DNA of 64,000 nucleotides from Tindallia magadiensis (GTDB lineage: Bacteria; Bacillota; Clostridia; Peptostreptococcales; Tindalliaceae), in the NCBI RefSeq assembly GCF_900113635.1, contig NZ_FOQA01000010.1, positions 22,074 to 86,073 of the forward strand. The letters run 5' to 3'. Below, piece by piece: positions 43,774 through 52,439 of the stretch. Both the position numbers and the translations under genes were made by a program. A model generated the notes under the pieces. The model made no database searches. It had not been told where the DNA came from and was given only the letters and a program-made list of their open reading frames with translations. Each line of letters begins with the position of its first letter. The first letter of the stretch is position 1.

Positions 43774-46467
43774 CTATGCATTGCGGATCATTTTTTTGAA
43801 CCTTTTTTTCATTTCTTTCTTTTTAATCCTCAGTTTTCGCTGCAAAGCATATTTCACAACGATAGGTTTCAGTTTTTCAAATTCCACAGAGGTTTTATCA
43901 TATTTACGTTGCAGTGAAATGGCATCAAACTTACATTTTGTCACACAAGAACCACATCCCACACACATAAACTCATCTACTTCTGTTGCTCCACAATCCA
44001 AACAGCGTTCTGTTTCTTTTTTCAATTGCTCCTCTGTGAAAATGCCACGAAGATCCTTAAAGGTCTTTTTCGTTTCCTTGCCTTTCAGCACATTCATGCG
44101 TTGCCGTGGAAGCTGGTCATAACCTGCCAGATCAAGGTTGTCTTTATCTAAAGGACGGTAATCCCGATTTCTTCTCCCAAGGGTCAGGCTTTGTCCTTTA
44201 TGCACAAAGCGATGAATGGAAATGGCTCCTTCTTTTCCCTGAGCAATAGCATCAATGGCAAATTTAGGTCCCGTTAGGGCATCTCCTCCTACGAAAATAT
44301 CAGGTTCATCAGTTTGAAAGGTAATGCCGTCTGCTTTAGCGGTTTCATTTCCATTACGCTTTACGTCGCTGCCATCCAGCAAGGAGCCCCACTCAATTTT
44401 TTGTCCCACGGAAAGAAATACATGGTTTGCTTTGATGATTTTCTTTTGAGTTTCATCAAAGACAGGCCGAAATCTTCCTTCTTCGTCTGTTACCTGTAAG
44501 CATCTTGCAAATTCTACGCCGGTTACCTTCCCTTCATGACGAAGAATTCTTGTCGGTCCCCATCCATTTTGGATAAGCACTTCTTCTTCCTTCGCCTCAT
44601 GAATTTCTTCCTCCAACGCCGGCATTTCCTCTTCCGTCTCCAGACAAACCATGGTTACTTCATGCTCTGCAAGGCGTACAGCTGTTCTTGACACATCGAT
44701 GGCCACATTTCCGCCGCCGATTACCACCACTGGACCCTGAACGTCAACAGCCTCTTCCAGATTGACTTTTTTCAGAAACTCAACGCCAGTCATGACACCC
44801 TCGCCCTTTTCTCCTTCCAATCCTAGGAGTTGCCCTTTCTGTGCACCTATGGCCAGGTAAAAAGCCTGATACCCTGCTTCCCGAAGGTCTTTAAGCGTCT
44901 TGTCTCTTCCTATCTCAACACCTGTCTGAAACTCAACTCCCAAAGCTTTCAGGACTTCGATCTCAGAAAGAATCACTTCTTTTTCTAGTCGATAATTAGG
45001 TATTCCCAGGGTCAGCATTCCGCCCAATTCTTTTTCTTTTTCAAAGATAGTAACCGGATATCCCTGGATTGCCAGATAATAAGCACAGGATAAGCCTCCG
45101 GGACCTGATCCGATAACAGCAATTTTTTCGCTGTGCCTTCCTTTTTTCTTGGGAATAAACCGATTTTCTTCCTGTAATTCTTTTTCTGCAATAAATTTCT
45201 TAATATCATCAATAGCAATCGGGTCATCCAAATCACTACGTGTACAGGCTGATTCACAGTTTTTGGGACAGATTCTACCACAAACCGCTGGCAGAGGATT
45301 TTCTTCTTTGATTAGTTCCAGGGCTTCCATATACTTTCCTTCGGCGGCCAGTTTAATATAGCCTTGAATCCCTATATGAGCCGGGCATTCTGCTTTACAG
45401 GGGCTGGTTCCTGAATCGACTACCACTTGCTGGTTCTGCCGATAATCTATATTCCATTTCTCCGGTCCCCACTCCGTATCATAGGGTAGCTCTGCTTCTT
45501 CCCGATGAATCGGTGTTTTTGTGCAAATCTTTTGCCCTAACCGCAGGGCATTAGTGGGACAATTCTCCACACATTCTCCGCAGGCCACGCATTTGTCTTC
45601 ATCTACTTTCGAAACATAATTGGATCGAACCATATCCGGATTTCGATACATGGCTGCAATCCTCATGGCAAAACAGGAACATCCGCAACAGTTACATATG
45701 GCATGGGTTTTTCCCGGTCCGTCCAAATTAGGGATCGAGTGCATTAAACCATTTTCTTCGGCTTGATGGATAATCTCAAAAGCTTCTTCTCTTGTGATTT
45801 CCCGACCTCTTCCGGTTCGAATATAATATTCGGCGGCATGGTCCAGTTGAATGCACATATCCTCTTTTAGATGCCCACATCCTTCTCCCATCACTTCTCT
45901 GGAGGTTCGACAGGAGCAATCAGAAACGGAAAAGCGATGGCTGTCTTTCAGGTATTGCGAAACTTCTTCATAGGAAGCTTTTCTTGTCTCGCCCTGAATG
46001 GTCTCTTCAATGGGAATCACCCGCATCGGACCGGTTCCTACGGGAAAGATGCCTGCCGCTTTAGGGCCCCGGACTTTTCCGTATTCGTCAAAGGCCATGG
46101 CAATTTCCGGATATTTTGCCACATTTTCTTTATGGTTTGCCATCATTTCCATATGCCCCGGCACCCAAATATCATGCCAGTAGTGATCCACACCATCCAT
46201 CTCACTGACAAAAGCGGCTCCACACAGAGCCAGTTCCCATAGCTGTTTTTCTACTTCTTCCTTGGAACGACCCATTTTCTTCGCAATATCCATGGCATTT
46301 TGCGGCTCCCGAAACGCTAGCATCATTCCTACTTCTGCCATTTCCTCCGTCACCACCGGTGCCAAAATTTTGTATTCCGGCCGGTCCGGAGTAATTCCCT
46401 CTGCTTTTCCTTTTTTGGTGCGGCTTATTTTGTTTGCATAGTCCAAGACCCGTTCTTTCACCATCAA
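43774..46467 (-). CDS. Large multi-cluster Fe-S/FAD NAD(P)H oxidoreductase
   Basis: An 897-residue fusion. Residues 1-290 form an Fe-S/cysteine-rich region ('CSCRTSREVMGEGCGHLKEDMC', 'CNCCGCSCF'); a ferredoxin motif follows near 295 (C-V-A-C-G-E-C-V-E-N-C-P). Residues about 345-790 are a GltD-type flavoprotein with 'KAECPAHIGIQGYI', 'CGRICPKNCESAC', FAD motif 'VIGSGPGGLSCAYYL' and NAD(P) motif 'VVIGGGNVAIDVSRTAVRL'. The C terminus has another cluster pair (C-L-D-C...C-V-G-C-G-S-C-V-T-K-C). It should move electrons between NAD(P)H and an Fe-S partner. Partner unknown; hypA and hypB flank it, hinting at hydrogen or ferredoxin metabolism. Confidence 0.88.
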   Translation of the reverse strand: MMVKERVLDYANKISRTKKGKAEGITPDRPEYKILAPVVTEEMAEVGMMLAFREPQNAMDIAKKMGRSKEEVEKQLWELALCGAAFVSEMDGVDHYWHDIWVPGHMEMMANHKENVAKYPEIAMAFDEYGKVRGPKAAGIFPVGTGPMRVIPIEETIQGETRKASYEEVSQYLKDSHRFSVSDCSCRTSREVMGEGCGHLKEDMCIQLDHAAEYYIRTGRGREITREEAFEIIHQAEENGLMHSIPNLDGPGKTHAICNCCGCSCFAMRIAAMYRNPDMVRSNYVSKVDEDKCVACGECVENCPTNALRLGQKICTKTPIHREEAELPYDTEWGPEKWNIDYRQNQQVVVDSGTSPCKAECPAHIGIQGYIKLAAEGKYMEALELIKEENPLPAVCGRICPKNCESACTRSDLDDPIAIDDIKKFIAEKELQEENRFIPKKKGRHSEKIAVIGSGPGGLSCAYYLAIQGYPVTIFEKEKELGGMLTLGIPNYRLEKEVILSEIEVLKALGVEFQTGVEIGRDKTLKDLREAGYQAFYLAIGAQKGQLLGLEGEKGEGVMTGVEFLKKVNLEEAVDVQGPVVVIGGGNVAIDVSRTAVRLAEHEVTMVCLETEEEMPALEEEIHEAKEEEVLIQNGWGPTRILRHEGKVTGVEFARCLQVTDEEGRFRPVFDETQKKIIKANHVFLSVGQKIEWGSLLDGSDVKRNGNETAKADGITFQTDEPDIFVGGDALTGPKFAIDAIAQGKEGAISIHRFVHKGQSLTLGRRNRDYRPLDKDNLDLAGYDQLPRQRMNVLKGKETKKTFKDLRGIFTEEQLKKETERCLDCGATEVDEFMCVGCGSCVTKCKFDAISLQRKYDKTSVEFEKLKPIVVKYALQRKLRIKKKEMKKRFKKMIRNA

Positions 46468-46538
46468 AACCCCTCCTTTATGTCTGTCTCAAGGTTTTAC
46501 CCACTTCTTATCCGCTCATTGCCAACTCTTTACTTACA

Positions 46539-47219
46539 TTAGGAATGAATGTGTTGTTTCCATTGTTCCATGGCAGATAACAACCATTCTGTCCATGCAT
46601 CCATTCCTTCCCCTGTTTTCGCTGAAATAGGGATGATGACGGCATCCGGATTCAGTGCCGCTACCCTCATTTTTAGTTTCTCCATATTGAAATCAAAGAA
46701 GGCCATGGCATCGATTTTATTGACAAGAATGCAGTCCACCTTTTCAAACATTACAGGGTATTTCAGCGGCTTATCATCCCCTTCAGGAACGCTGAGTATC
46801 ATTACGTTTTTAGCTGCACCCACATCATAGCCAGCTGTGCAAATAAGGTTTCCTATGTTTTCTAAGATCACAAAATCAAGATCCTCTGTTCCCAATTGAC
46901 GCAGCCCTTCTTTTGTCATTTCTGCATCAATATGACACATTCCGCCTGTATGAAGCTGGATCACTTTTGTATTGGTTATGGCAACAGACATGGCATCAAC
47001 ATCGGAATCAATATCCGCTTCCATGACTCCCATCCGAGTTTTCCCTTTCAGCCCTTCGATGGTTCCTAGAACGGTAGTGGTTTTCCCTGAGCCGGGAGAG
47101 GACATCAGGTTTAATAAAAAGATTTCCTCCTTTTCCAACTCTTTTCTTAGAAGACTCGCTCGCTCATCATTATCTTTGTACACGCTCTTTTTAATTTCAA
47201 TGACCTTAAATGCTTCCAT
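46539..47219 (-). CDS. hypB: Hydrogenase nickel incorporation GTPase HypB
   Basis: A 226-residue SIMIBI GTPase with P-loop 'SSPGSGKTTTVLG', the 'DIDSDVDAMSV' switch region, 'NIGNLICTAGYDVG' with the metal-site cysteine, and 'VNKIDAM' guanine-specificity motif. It uses GTP to drive nickel transfer with HypA. The ATG at 47219 follows GAGGAGGG. The frame stays open for 36 more codons to an ATG at 47327 through a purine-rich simple repeat (MESMESME...), so a longer N terminus is possible but less likely. A strong promoter lies at 47386-47414. Confidence 0.93.
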   Translation of the reverse strand: MEAFKVIEIKKSVYKDNDERASLLRKELEKEEIFLLNLMSSPGSGKTTTVLGTIEGLKGKTRMGVMEADIDSDVDAMSVAITNTKVIQLHTGGMCHIDAEMTKEGLRQLGTEDLDFVILENIGNLICTAGYDVGAAKNVMILSVPEGDDKPLKYPVMFEKVDCILVNKIDAMAFFDFNMEKLKMRVAALNPDAVIIPISAKTGEGMDAWTEWLLSAMEQWKQHIHS

Positions 47220-47385
47220 TTTTTCCCTCCTCTTTCTTTGTTTTTTGTTTCTTGTTTCTTGCCTTTGGATTTTTGCTTTCTCCGCTCTCTCTGTTTTCTC
47301 TGTTTCCATGCTTTCCATGCTTTCCATGCTTTCCTGTTCAGTACCTACAGCCTAATTATTAATTTTTTAACAATCTTTTAATTTC

Positions 47386-47414
47386 ACTATAGCTCAGGGG
47401 TGTTTTTCTGTCAA
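47386..47414 (-). promoter_or_regulatory. Sigma-A promoter of the hypB operon
   Basis: Minus-strand TTGACA and TATAGT with exactly 17 bp between them. The -35 element directly abuts the T tract of the preceding terminator. Confidence 0.8.
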
Positions 47415-47447
47415 AAAAAAGGAAACCCTTCTTACATCTGGGTTTCC
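47413..47447 (-). terminator. Intrinsic terminator after the amine-oxidase-like gene
   Basis: GGAAACCC/GGGTTTCC stem followed by eight T on the minus strand; separates the 49898-47573 transcript from hypB. Confidence 0.85.
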
Positions 47448-47572
47448 CTCTGTTTATCTTACGCCTTGTGTTGACACTTCCACTATGTCCTTTCTCGCCT
47501 ATCCATGATAGAATTCAACGCTTTGCTTCCTTTTTATCTTCCTATATGTTAACTCATCCTGTAAGTAAACTT

Positions 47573-48826
47573 TTAGAAGTATCTCTCTACCAGTGCGTTC
47601 CCATAACCAATTACCTTGTCCATCGAAACACCGCTAAACAGTTCTCCGGCCAAGTAAAGGCCGTTTTTTCCCTGGCTTTTCTCCATACTGTGATAAAATC
47701 CTTGTTTTAATATCCCTTCCTCCAGATAGGGACCTTGTTTCCAATGAGCCGTCCGATGCAGCCGAAGATTCCGTCCTCCCCAAGCTTCAAAATGATGGAG
47801 CAAGCCGTGAAGATGTTCCTGCTTCTTTTGATTTCGCCCTTGATAGGAAAAAACCGTAAGGATCTCTGAAGGATCCCACCGGTTGATCCATATCAGCGGT
47901 ACGCCTCCAACCGCTTGTGTCACAAAAGAGATTTCAATGCCACATCCCTGAGGCAGGTTCTCACCAAGGATTCCATGAACGCTATAGTCATGATAGCGAA
48001 GCTTTTCCATGGCTTCTTTCTGGATGTCTTCTTCAAAGATACCCTTTAACATACGAGGTGGAGCCGTCCAAATCACCTTGTCATAAAGTGCTGTTTCGTA
48101 AGGCGTTTCTATTTTCAGTACCTGCTTTTGGGATCCATTCTTTTCTTTTATCAGCCTGACCACCGGCTGTCCTAACCGGACATCCTCCACTTTTTCACCC
48201 AACCGATAAGCAATTTCTGAAATTCCTTTTTTCCATGTGAAAAGCTCCGGAACCTCAAGAAAAGATCGGACAGAATCATAATCTAAGGCTTTCAAAACAT
48301 AAAGTGCTGGTACTTTTTCGATTTCTCCCAGGCCGTATCCGGTAAAATGATTGCGGTAAATAGAAGGCAACAGGTGAAATCCTTCCTGACGACACCATGC
48401 GTCAAAGGGTTTCATCAAGGCTTTTTCGCCATTGCCAAAACCAGCTTCCTTCAGAGACGGATATTTTTCTAATACCAAAGGCAGTCTGTCCATTTCTGCA
48501 ATAAAGCTTGTCAGTTTTTCTCTGGGTATTTGCAGGGTTTTTTCCTTTTGTTCATTATAGTAAACTCTTGCAAGGTTAGGACCATCCGGTCGTACATTCA
48601 GTTCATCCATCAATCGACAAAGGTTTTTTTGTGTTGCAAGGCCAAACGTAGCCCCTAATTCGTAGGATCGACCTTTGTAGTGATAGCTGTAGAGTTTTCC
48701 ACCGAGGCGTCCTTCCTTTTCAAAGAGGGTAATGTTTTCATATCCTTTTTTCTTTAACTCATAAGCAATGGTAAGGCCGGCAAGACCGCCGCCCACAATG
48801 GCAATTTTGTCCTTTTTTTCACCCAT
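47573..48826 (-). CDS. FAD-dependent amine-oxidase/protoporphyrinogen-oxidase-like protein
   Basis: A 417-residue flavoprotein. The N-terminal FAD-binding motif 'IAIVGGGLAGLTIAYELKKKG' is followed by 'LFEKEGRLGGKLYSY', and the C terminus carries the second FAD contact 'GLYLAGELFSGVSMDKVIGYG'. These define the NAD(P)-binding Rossmann-like amine oxidase family, which includes protoporphyrinogen oxidases, carotenoid enzymes and many uncharacterised flavoproteins; the substrate cannot be read. Its ATG overlaps the stop of the transposase-like gene by eight bases, so the two are translationally coupled. Confidence 0.85.
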   Translation of the reverse strand: MGEKKDKIAIVGGGLAGLTIAYELKKKGYENITLFEKEGRLGGKLYSYHYKGRSYELGATFGLATQKNLCRLMDELNVRPDGPNLARVYYNEQKEKTLQIPREKLTSFIAEMDRLPLVLEKYPSLKEAGFGNGEKALMKPFDAWCRQEGFHLLPSIYRNHFTGYGLGEIEKVPALYVLKALDYDSVRSFLEVPELFTWKKGISEIAYRLGEKVEDVRLGQPVVRLIKEKNGSQKQVLKIETPYETALYDKVIWTAPPRMLKGIFEEDIQKEAMEKLRYHDYSVHGILGENLPQGCGIEISFVTQAVGGVPLIWINRWDPSEILTVFSYQGRNQKKQEHLHGLLHHFEAWGGRNLRLHRTAHWKQGPYLEEGILKQGFYHSMEKSQGKNGLYLAGELFSGVSMDKVIGYGNALVERYF

Positions 48827-49898
48827 TGCTTTTTTCCTCCCTTCGCCGATCCAGTAATGCCAGAATCCACAGAGGTAAGGATTCTAAGTCACTTTCTTTG
48901 ATCTTTGATGATTCGATCATCATTTCTATTGGTGCCTTCCCTTGATGAAGCCCTGCTTTGATAGGGATAAAAAAGTTATGCCGGCGGATTTGTTGTTCCA
49001 AGGCTTTTTCCATTTCGCTAAAATGAAAAAGTCCTCCGTTTTTTTCCAGTTCTTTATAAAAACCGGCTCGAAGATCTCGTTGAAACGCCTTGAGTTTTTC
49101 TACCATCGGATGGTCTTCTTTAATGAACTGATGGCAGATGTCCAGATCTTCTAAAGCTCTTTGAAGCATATCACCTTTGATAAAATACGGTAGAAACTCT
49201 TTTTGATAGCAACTACAAAGAAGGGTAATGGAAGCGTCAAAGGTTTTTAAGAGGTACCGAATTTTTCGGTCAAGAAGAAAACCAATATCAATCTGGTTTT
49301 TTCCTTGGAAGATACGAGACACGGCTAAGCCGGAATAAAGATCGTACAAGGTATACTGATAAACCCTTCCCACACCTTGAAATCGGCCTAAATAATCAAT
49401 CCTTTGAATCATCAGATCACCTATGCCCTTTACTGGTGTTTCCTTTCTGTAAAACCCTTCTTTTTTTTTATTTTCTTTGACAGGGTCCATGGCTTTTTCC
49501 TGAGCAAAGTTTCTTCGTTGCACTTTTCGGGTCAAATTCTTTCGGAGCAACACCTTGTAGATTCCCGATTCACTGATTTCCATCCCACGGGACTTCATTT
49601 CATAAAAAATTCGTTTAGGGCCATCTTCTGGATACAGAAGAACATACTCAAGAATTTCTTCCTCCCATTGCTTTCCAATCTTATTTTTCATAACAGGCGG
49701 CTTCCGTTCTTTCCCTTCCAGCCCTTTCATTCCTTCTTTTTCATAAGCTTTCATCCAACGATAATAAATGGTTCTGGAAATCCCAAAAACACGGCAGGTT
49801 TTTGCTACATTTTTCTCTTTTATTCCATACATCAAGATACGGTGTTTGCTATGAGCGTTAAACTCTTTATCTTGTGTCATTTCAACCCTCTTTTCCAT
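48819..49898 (-). CDS. IS481-like integrase-fold protein, probably domesticated
   Basis: A 359-residue protein with an N-terminal helix-turn-helix ('VAKTCRVFGISRTIYYRWMKAY', about 30-52), a second winged region ('YPEDGPKRIFYEMKSRG') and an integrase-like core. The first Asp ('QRIDYLG') and the terminal Glu ('PMVEKLKAFQRDL') positions are present. The segment where transposases have D-N-G-x-E-F reads 'LLCSCYQKEF', so the second catalytic Asp is gone. No terminal repeats flank it and the stop overlaps the next gene. It is more likely a DNA-binding protein derived from a transposase than a mobile element. Confidence 0.75.
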   Translation of the reverse strand: MEKRVEMTQDKEFNAHSKHRILMYGIKEKNVAKTCRVFGISRTIYYRWMKAYEKEGMKGLEGKERKPPVMKNKIGKQWEEEILEYVLLYPEDGPKRIFYEMKSRGMEISESGIYKVLLRKNLTRKVQRRNFAQEKAMDPVKENKKKEGFYRKETPVKGIGDLMIQRIDYLGRFQGVGRVYQYTLYDLYSGLAVSRIFQGKNQIDIGFLLDRKIRYLLKTFDASITLLCSCYQKEFLPYFIKGDMLQRALEDLDICHQFIKEDHPMVEKLKAFQRDLRAGFYKELEKNGGLFHFSEMEKALEQQIRRHNFFIPIKAGLHQGKAPIEMMIESSKIKESDLESLPLWILALLDRRREEKSNG

Positions 49899-50477
49899 AC
49901 CTTACCCTTGTTTTGTATTGTTTAGAGGTCCTTGTTTTCTTTATCAATCGGATAACATTTCTTTGATTTGAGTATAGCATAAATAGCAAATGCCTTCTAT
50001 ATGGCTATCCAGAGTGTTTTTTAGTGTTTTCATTAATACTTTTTGTGTTTTCTAAACAACCTATACAACCTAACGTTTCATTAGATCATAAAATTGCATT
50101 AAGGGATTTACGGCAAGAACAACTCCCGCCTTTTTCACCACACTAAGGATCCTTATTTATACCGCCACCATTGATATTACTTGTTTGCTGTGATAATATT
50201 ACATCCATTGAATTTACAAGATAGAAGCAAAGAGCCTAGATCTGTGTTACATTATTAGATATTAACGCCAAGTAATTCTCAACACCTTCAGCAAATACGA
50301 TCATCTAAAGCCTTTCATAAAGATAGCTACTCTATATTTTTTTCCATGACCTTTATGGGCCAAGGGAAGATTCTCATAAGAAAATGTTTACCGTTCCAGA
50401 AAAAACAGGACAAAAGAAACGTCCCCTTGTCCTGCCAGAAAAAATGTATTCAATTGAAGAAAGCAGAGGTGTCGCCT
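49899..50477. other. Intergenic region with divergent promoter and dispersed repeat
   Basis: An extended -10 promoter on the minus strand (TGCTATACT, 49971-49979) could serve the IS481-like gene. The 25-bp palindrome occurs at 50408-50432 (GGACAAAAGAAACGTCCCC then TTGTCC). The rest is AT-rich with no gene visible. Confidence 0.55.
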
Positions 50478-51065
50478 GTGTTAGATACTCACGGAAGAAA
50501 ATATGTTCAACCATTCATCGAAAAAACAGCTAAAATCTTTGTAGAAGTAGGTTTATCCGCCAATCAAATTACTACAACTGCCTTTATTATTGGTGTAACA
50601 ACTGGACCGTTAATTTATTTTGAATACATGGGCTTGGCTGTGTTAATGCTATGGATCTCAGGTTTTTTAGATGCTGTGGATGGCACTATGGCTCGTTTAA
50701 CAAAACCTTCAGCTTGGGGAACGGTGCTAGACGTCAGCTTTGATCGAGCTGTTGAAATTAGTGTTATTATTGGATTAGCCTTTCGTTTTCCAGAAGCAAT
50801 GTGGATTTTATTGTTATTAAGTGTTGCTATTATTTATGCCATGACTGTATTCCTTACGGTAGGAGCTGTTTCTGAAAATAAGGGAGTTAAATCCTTTCAC
50901 TATCCCACTGGACTAGGGGAGCGTTCTGAAGGCTTTATCTTATTTTCGTTAATGATGATTTTTACAAATTATTTGTTATGGATTACATTATTATTTTTAT
51001 TGATGGTGGTATTTACTTCGTTACAAAGATTAGCGGCTGCCCGAAAGCTATTAAAAGATATTTAA
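50478..51065 (+). CDS. CDP-alcohol phosphatidyltransferase (YnjF-like)
   Basis: A 195-residue membrane enzyme with about five or six helices and the complete CDP-alcohol motif 'DAVDGTMARLTKPSAWG' followed by 'TVLDVSFDR' (D-x2-DG-x2-AR-x8-G-x3-D-x3-D). The family transfers a phosphatidyl or similar group from CDP-lipid to an alcohol. The frame is open from 50346 but that part runs through a dispersed repeat, so I place the start at the GTG at 50478, six bases after AGGTG; a GTG at 50469 is possible. In E. coli the homologous ynjF lies beside ynjE, and the same grouping occurs here. Confidence 0.88.
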   Translation: MLDTHGRKYVQPFIEKTAKIFVEVGLSANQITTTAFIIGVTTGPLIYFEYMGLAVLMLWISGFLDAVDGTMARLTKPSAWGTVLDVSFDRAVEISVIIGLAFRFPEAMWILLLLSVAIIYAMTVFLTVGAVSENKGVKSFHYPTGLGERSEGFILFSLMMIFTNYLLWITLLFLLMVVFTSLQRLAAARKLLKDI

Positions 51066-51102
51066 TACATTGTCATTATCCCCAAATTAAGAAAACCATT
51101 GA

Positions 51103-51172
51103 TTGATCAATTTAGTTATTGATCAATTTAATAAAAAGAATAAGTCGCATAGATAACATCTATTAGACTTAT
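51103..51172 (+). promoter_or_regulatory. Paired TTGATCAA palindromes and a leader hairpin
   Basis: TTGATCAA occurs at 51103-51110 and 51119-51126, 16 bp apart, as expected for an operator read on one DNA face. Further on, ATAAGTC (51140-51146) pairs with GACTTAT (51166-51172) around an inner TAGAT/ATCTA stem; there is no T tract, so it is not an obvious terminator. Both precede the rhodanese lipoprotein gene. Confidence 0.4.
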
Positions 51173-51228
51173 CGGAGTGCCCATGCTAGAATGAGTTGAA
51201 TCTAAAATATAAAACATGGAGGATATTT

Positions 51229-52059
51229 ATGAAAAAACAAATGAAGTTATTAGGATGCGTCTTTCTACTATTAATTACATCATTTATGACCGCCTGCAAT
51301 GACAATGGACAGTCGGAAAGCTATAACTATATAAGTGCTGAAGACTTAAAAGCTCGCATTGAAGCTGGTGATGTAGAATCCGGTAAAATGGTAATGATTG
51401 ACAGTCAAACGGAAGAAGAGTTCCGTGAATCTCATTTAGAAGGTGCCATTGCTACCTTTGCCCGTCCATTAGAGTCTGATGAAGACTTTGCCAAGCTAGA
51501 TCCTGCTTTAGCGAAACTTCAAGAAACGGATGCGGACATCATAATCCTTTGTCCAGGTGGAGGCTCAGGTGCGACAAGACCTTTTGATTATTTTGCTGAA
51601 AACGGAATTGACGAGGAACGTATGTTGATTTTACAAGATGGTGTAAGCAACTATGTGAATACATTTCCAGAAGATTACTTAACAAGTTATATTTCTGGTG
51701 CGGAATTAGTGGCTAGGCTTGATGCTGGAGATATGGATTCAGGTGAGTTGGTTTTAATTGACTCTCAAACAGAGGAAGAATTCCAAACTTCCCACATTCC
51801 TGGTGTTGTTGCAACCCATGCTAGACCCTTAGAAACTGATGAAGACTTTGCTAAACTTAATCCCGCCTTAGATATGATCAATGATACTGATCAAGACATT
51901 GTACTTGTATGCCCAGGTGGAGGTTCTGGTGCGACAAGACCTTTTGATTACTTTGTAACCAATGGAATCAATCCGCATAGATTACGGATTTTAGAAAATG
52001 GACAGAATTCATTTGACAGCGAGTTTCCAGAGTATGTAGTATTTGATGGCAACAACTAA
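51229..52059 (+). CDS. Tandem-rhodanese lipoprotein
   Basis: A 276-residue lipoprotein (lipobox near Cys20, 'SFMTACN') with two homologous rhodanese-like domains (about 32-150 and 152-270), each starting near 'IDSQTEEEF'. Both carry the active-site loop C-P-G-G-G-S-G-A-T-R-P-F, longer than the six-residue rhodanese loop, with Cys and Arg kept. The repeats are also similar in DNA, suggesting a fairly recent duplication. It should handle sulfur (or phosphate-like) groups outside the membrane. The ATG at 51229 follows GGAGG. It begins the ynj-like cluster. Confidence 0.85.
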   Translation: MKKQMKLLGCVFLLLITSFMTACNDNGQSESYNYISAEDLKARIEAGDVESGKMVMIDSQTEEEFRESHLEGAIATFARPLESDEDFAKLDPALAKLQETDADIIILCPGGGSGATRPFDYFAENGIDEERMLILQDGVSNYVNTFPEDYLTSYISGAELVARLDAGDMDSGELVLIDSQTEEEFQTSHIPGVVATHARPLETDEDFAKLNPALDMINDTDQDIVLVCPGGGSGATRPFDYFVTNGINPHRLRILENGQNSFDSEFPEYVVFDGNN

Positions 52060-52246
52060 AACCTTGCACTAGTTAAGCCACAGATAAAAGAGTTTACTAT
52101 TCAATGGATTTACTTGATGCTGTAGAATAAGAACCCATAAAAATAGCTAGGTTTGTCTAGGACGATGGAAACCATGCATTAGAGGATCATTGACTATTAC
52201 CTTTTGTGGCACCTATATTTCCAAATTTGACCGTATGACATGTTGT

Positions 52247-52290
52247 AAAAGCTGCCCTCCAATTTCACGGACTAGAGAGTGCAGCTTTTT
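52247..52290 (+). terminator. Intrinsic terminator after the rhodanese lipoprotein gene
   Basis: AAAAGCTGC/GCAGCTTTT arms with inner CTCC/GAGAG pairing and a T tract. Confidence 0.75.
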
Positions 52291-52439
52291 CTTTTGTTGA
52301 GATATTTTGCGGTAGCATTCTGCTCATTATTTCGAAGTAGTCCAATGTTAGAGGCTATTTCTCGCCTACTTATTAAGCCGTTTAACCAGAAGATTCGTAA
52401 AGTAATCTGTCTGGAAAGGAAGGAAGGTCGATCATTAAC

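Noticed and set aside
48819..49898. Active insertion sequence
   Set aside because: No terminal inverted repeats or target duplication visible, a catalytic residue is missing and the gene is coupled to its neighbour.
50346..50477. N-terminal extension of the CDP-alcohol transferase
   Set aside because: It reads through a dispersed palindromic repeat and lacks a ribosome-binding site; family members begin near the chosen start.
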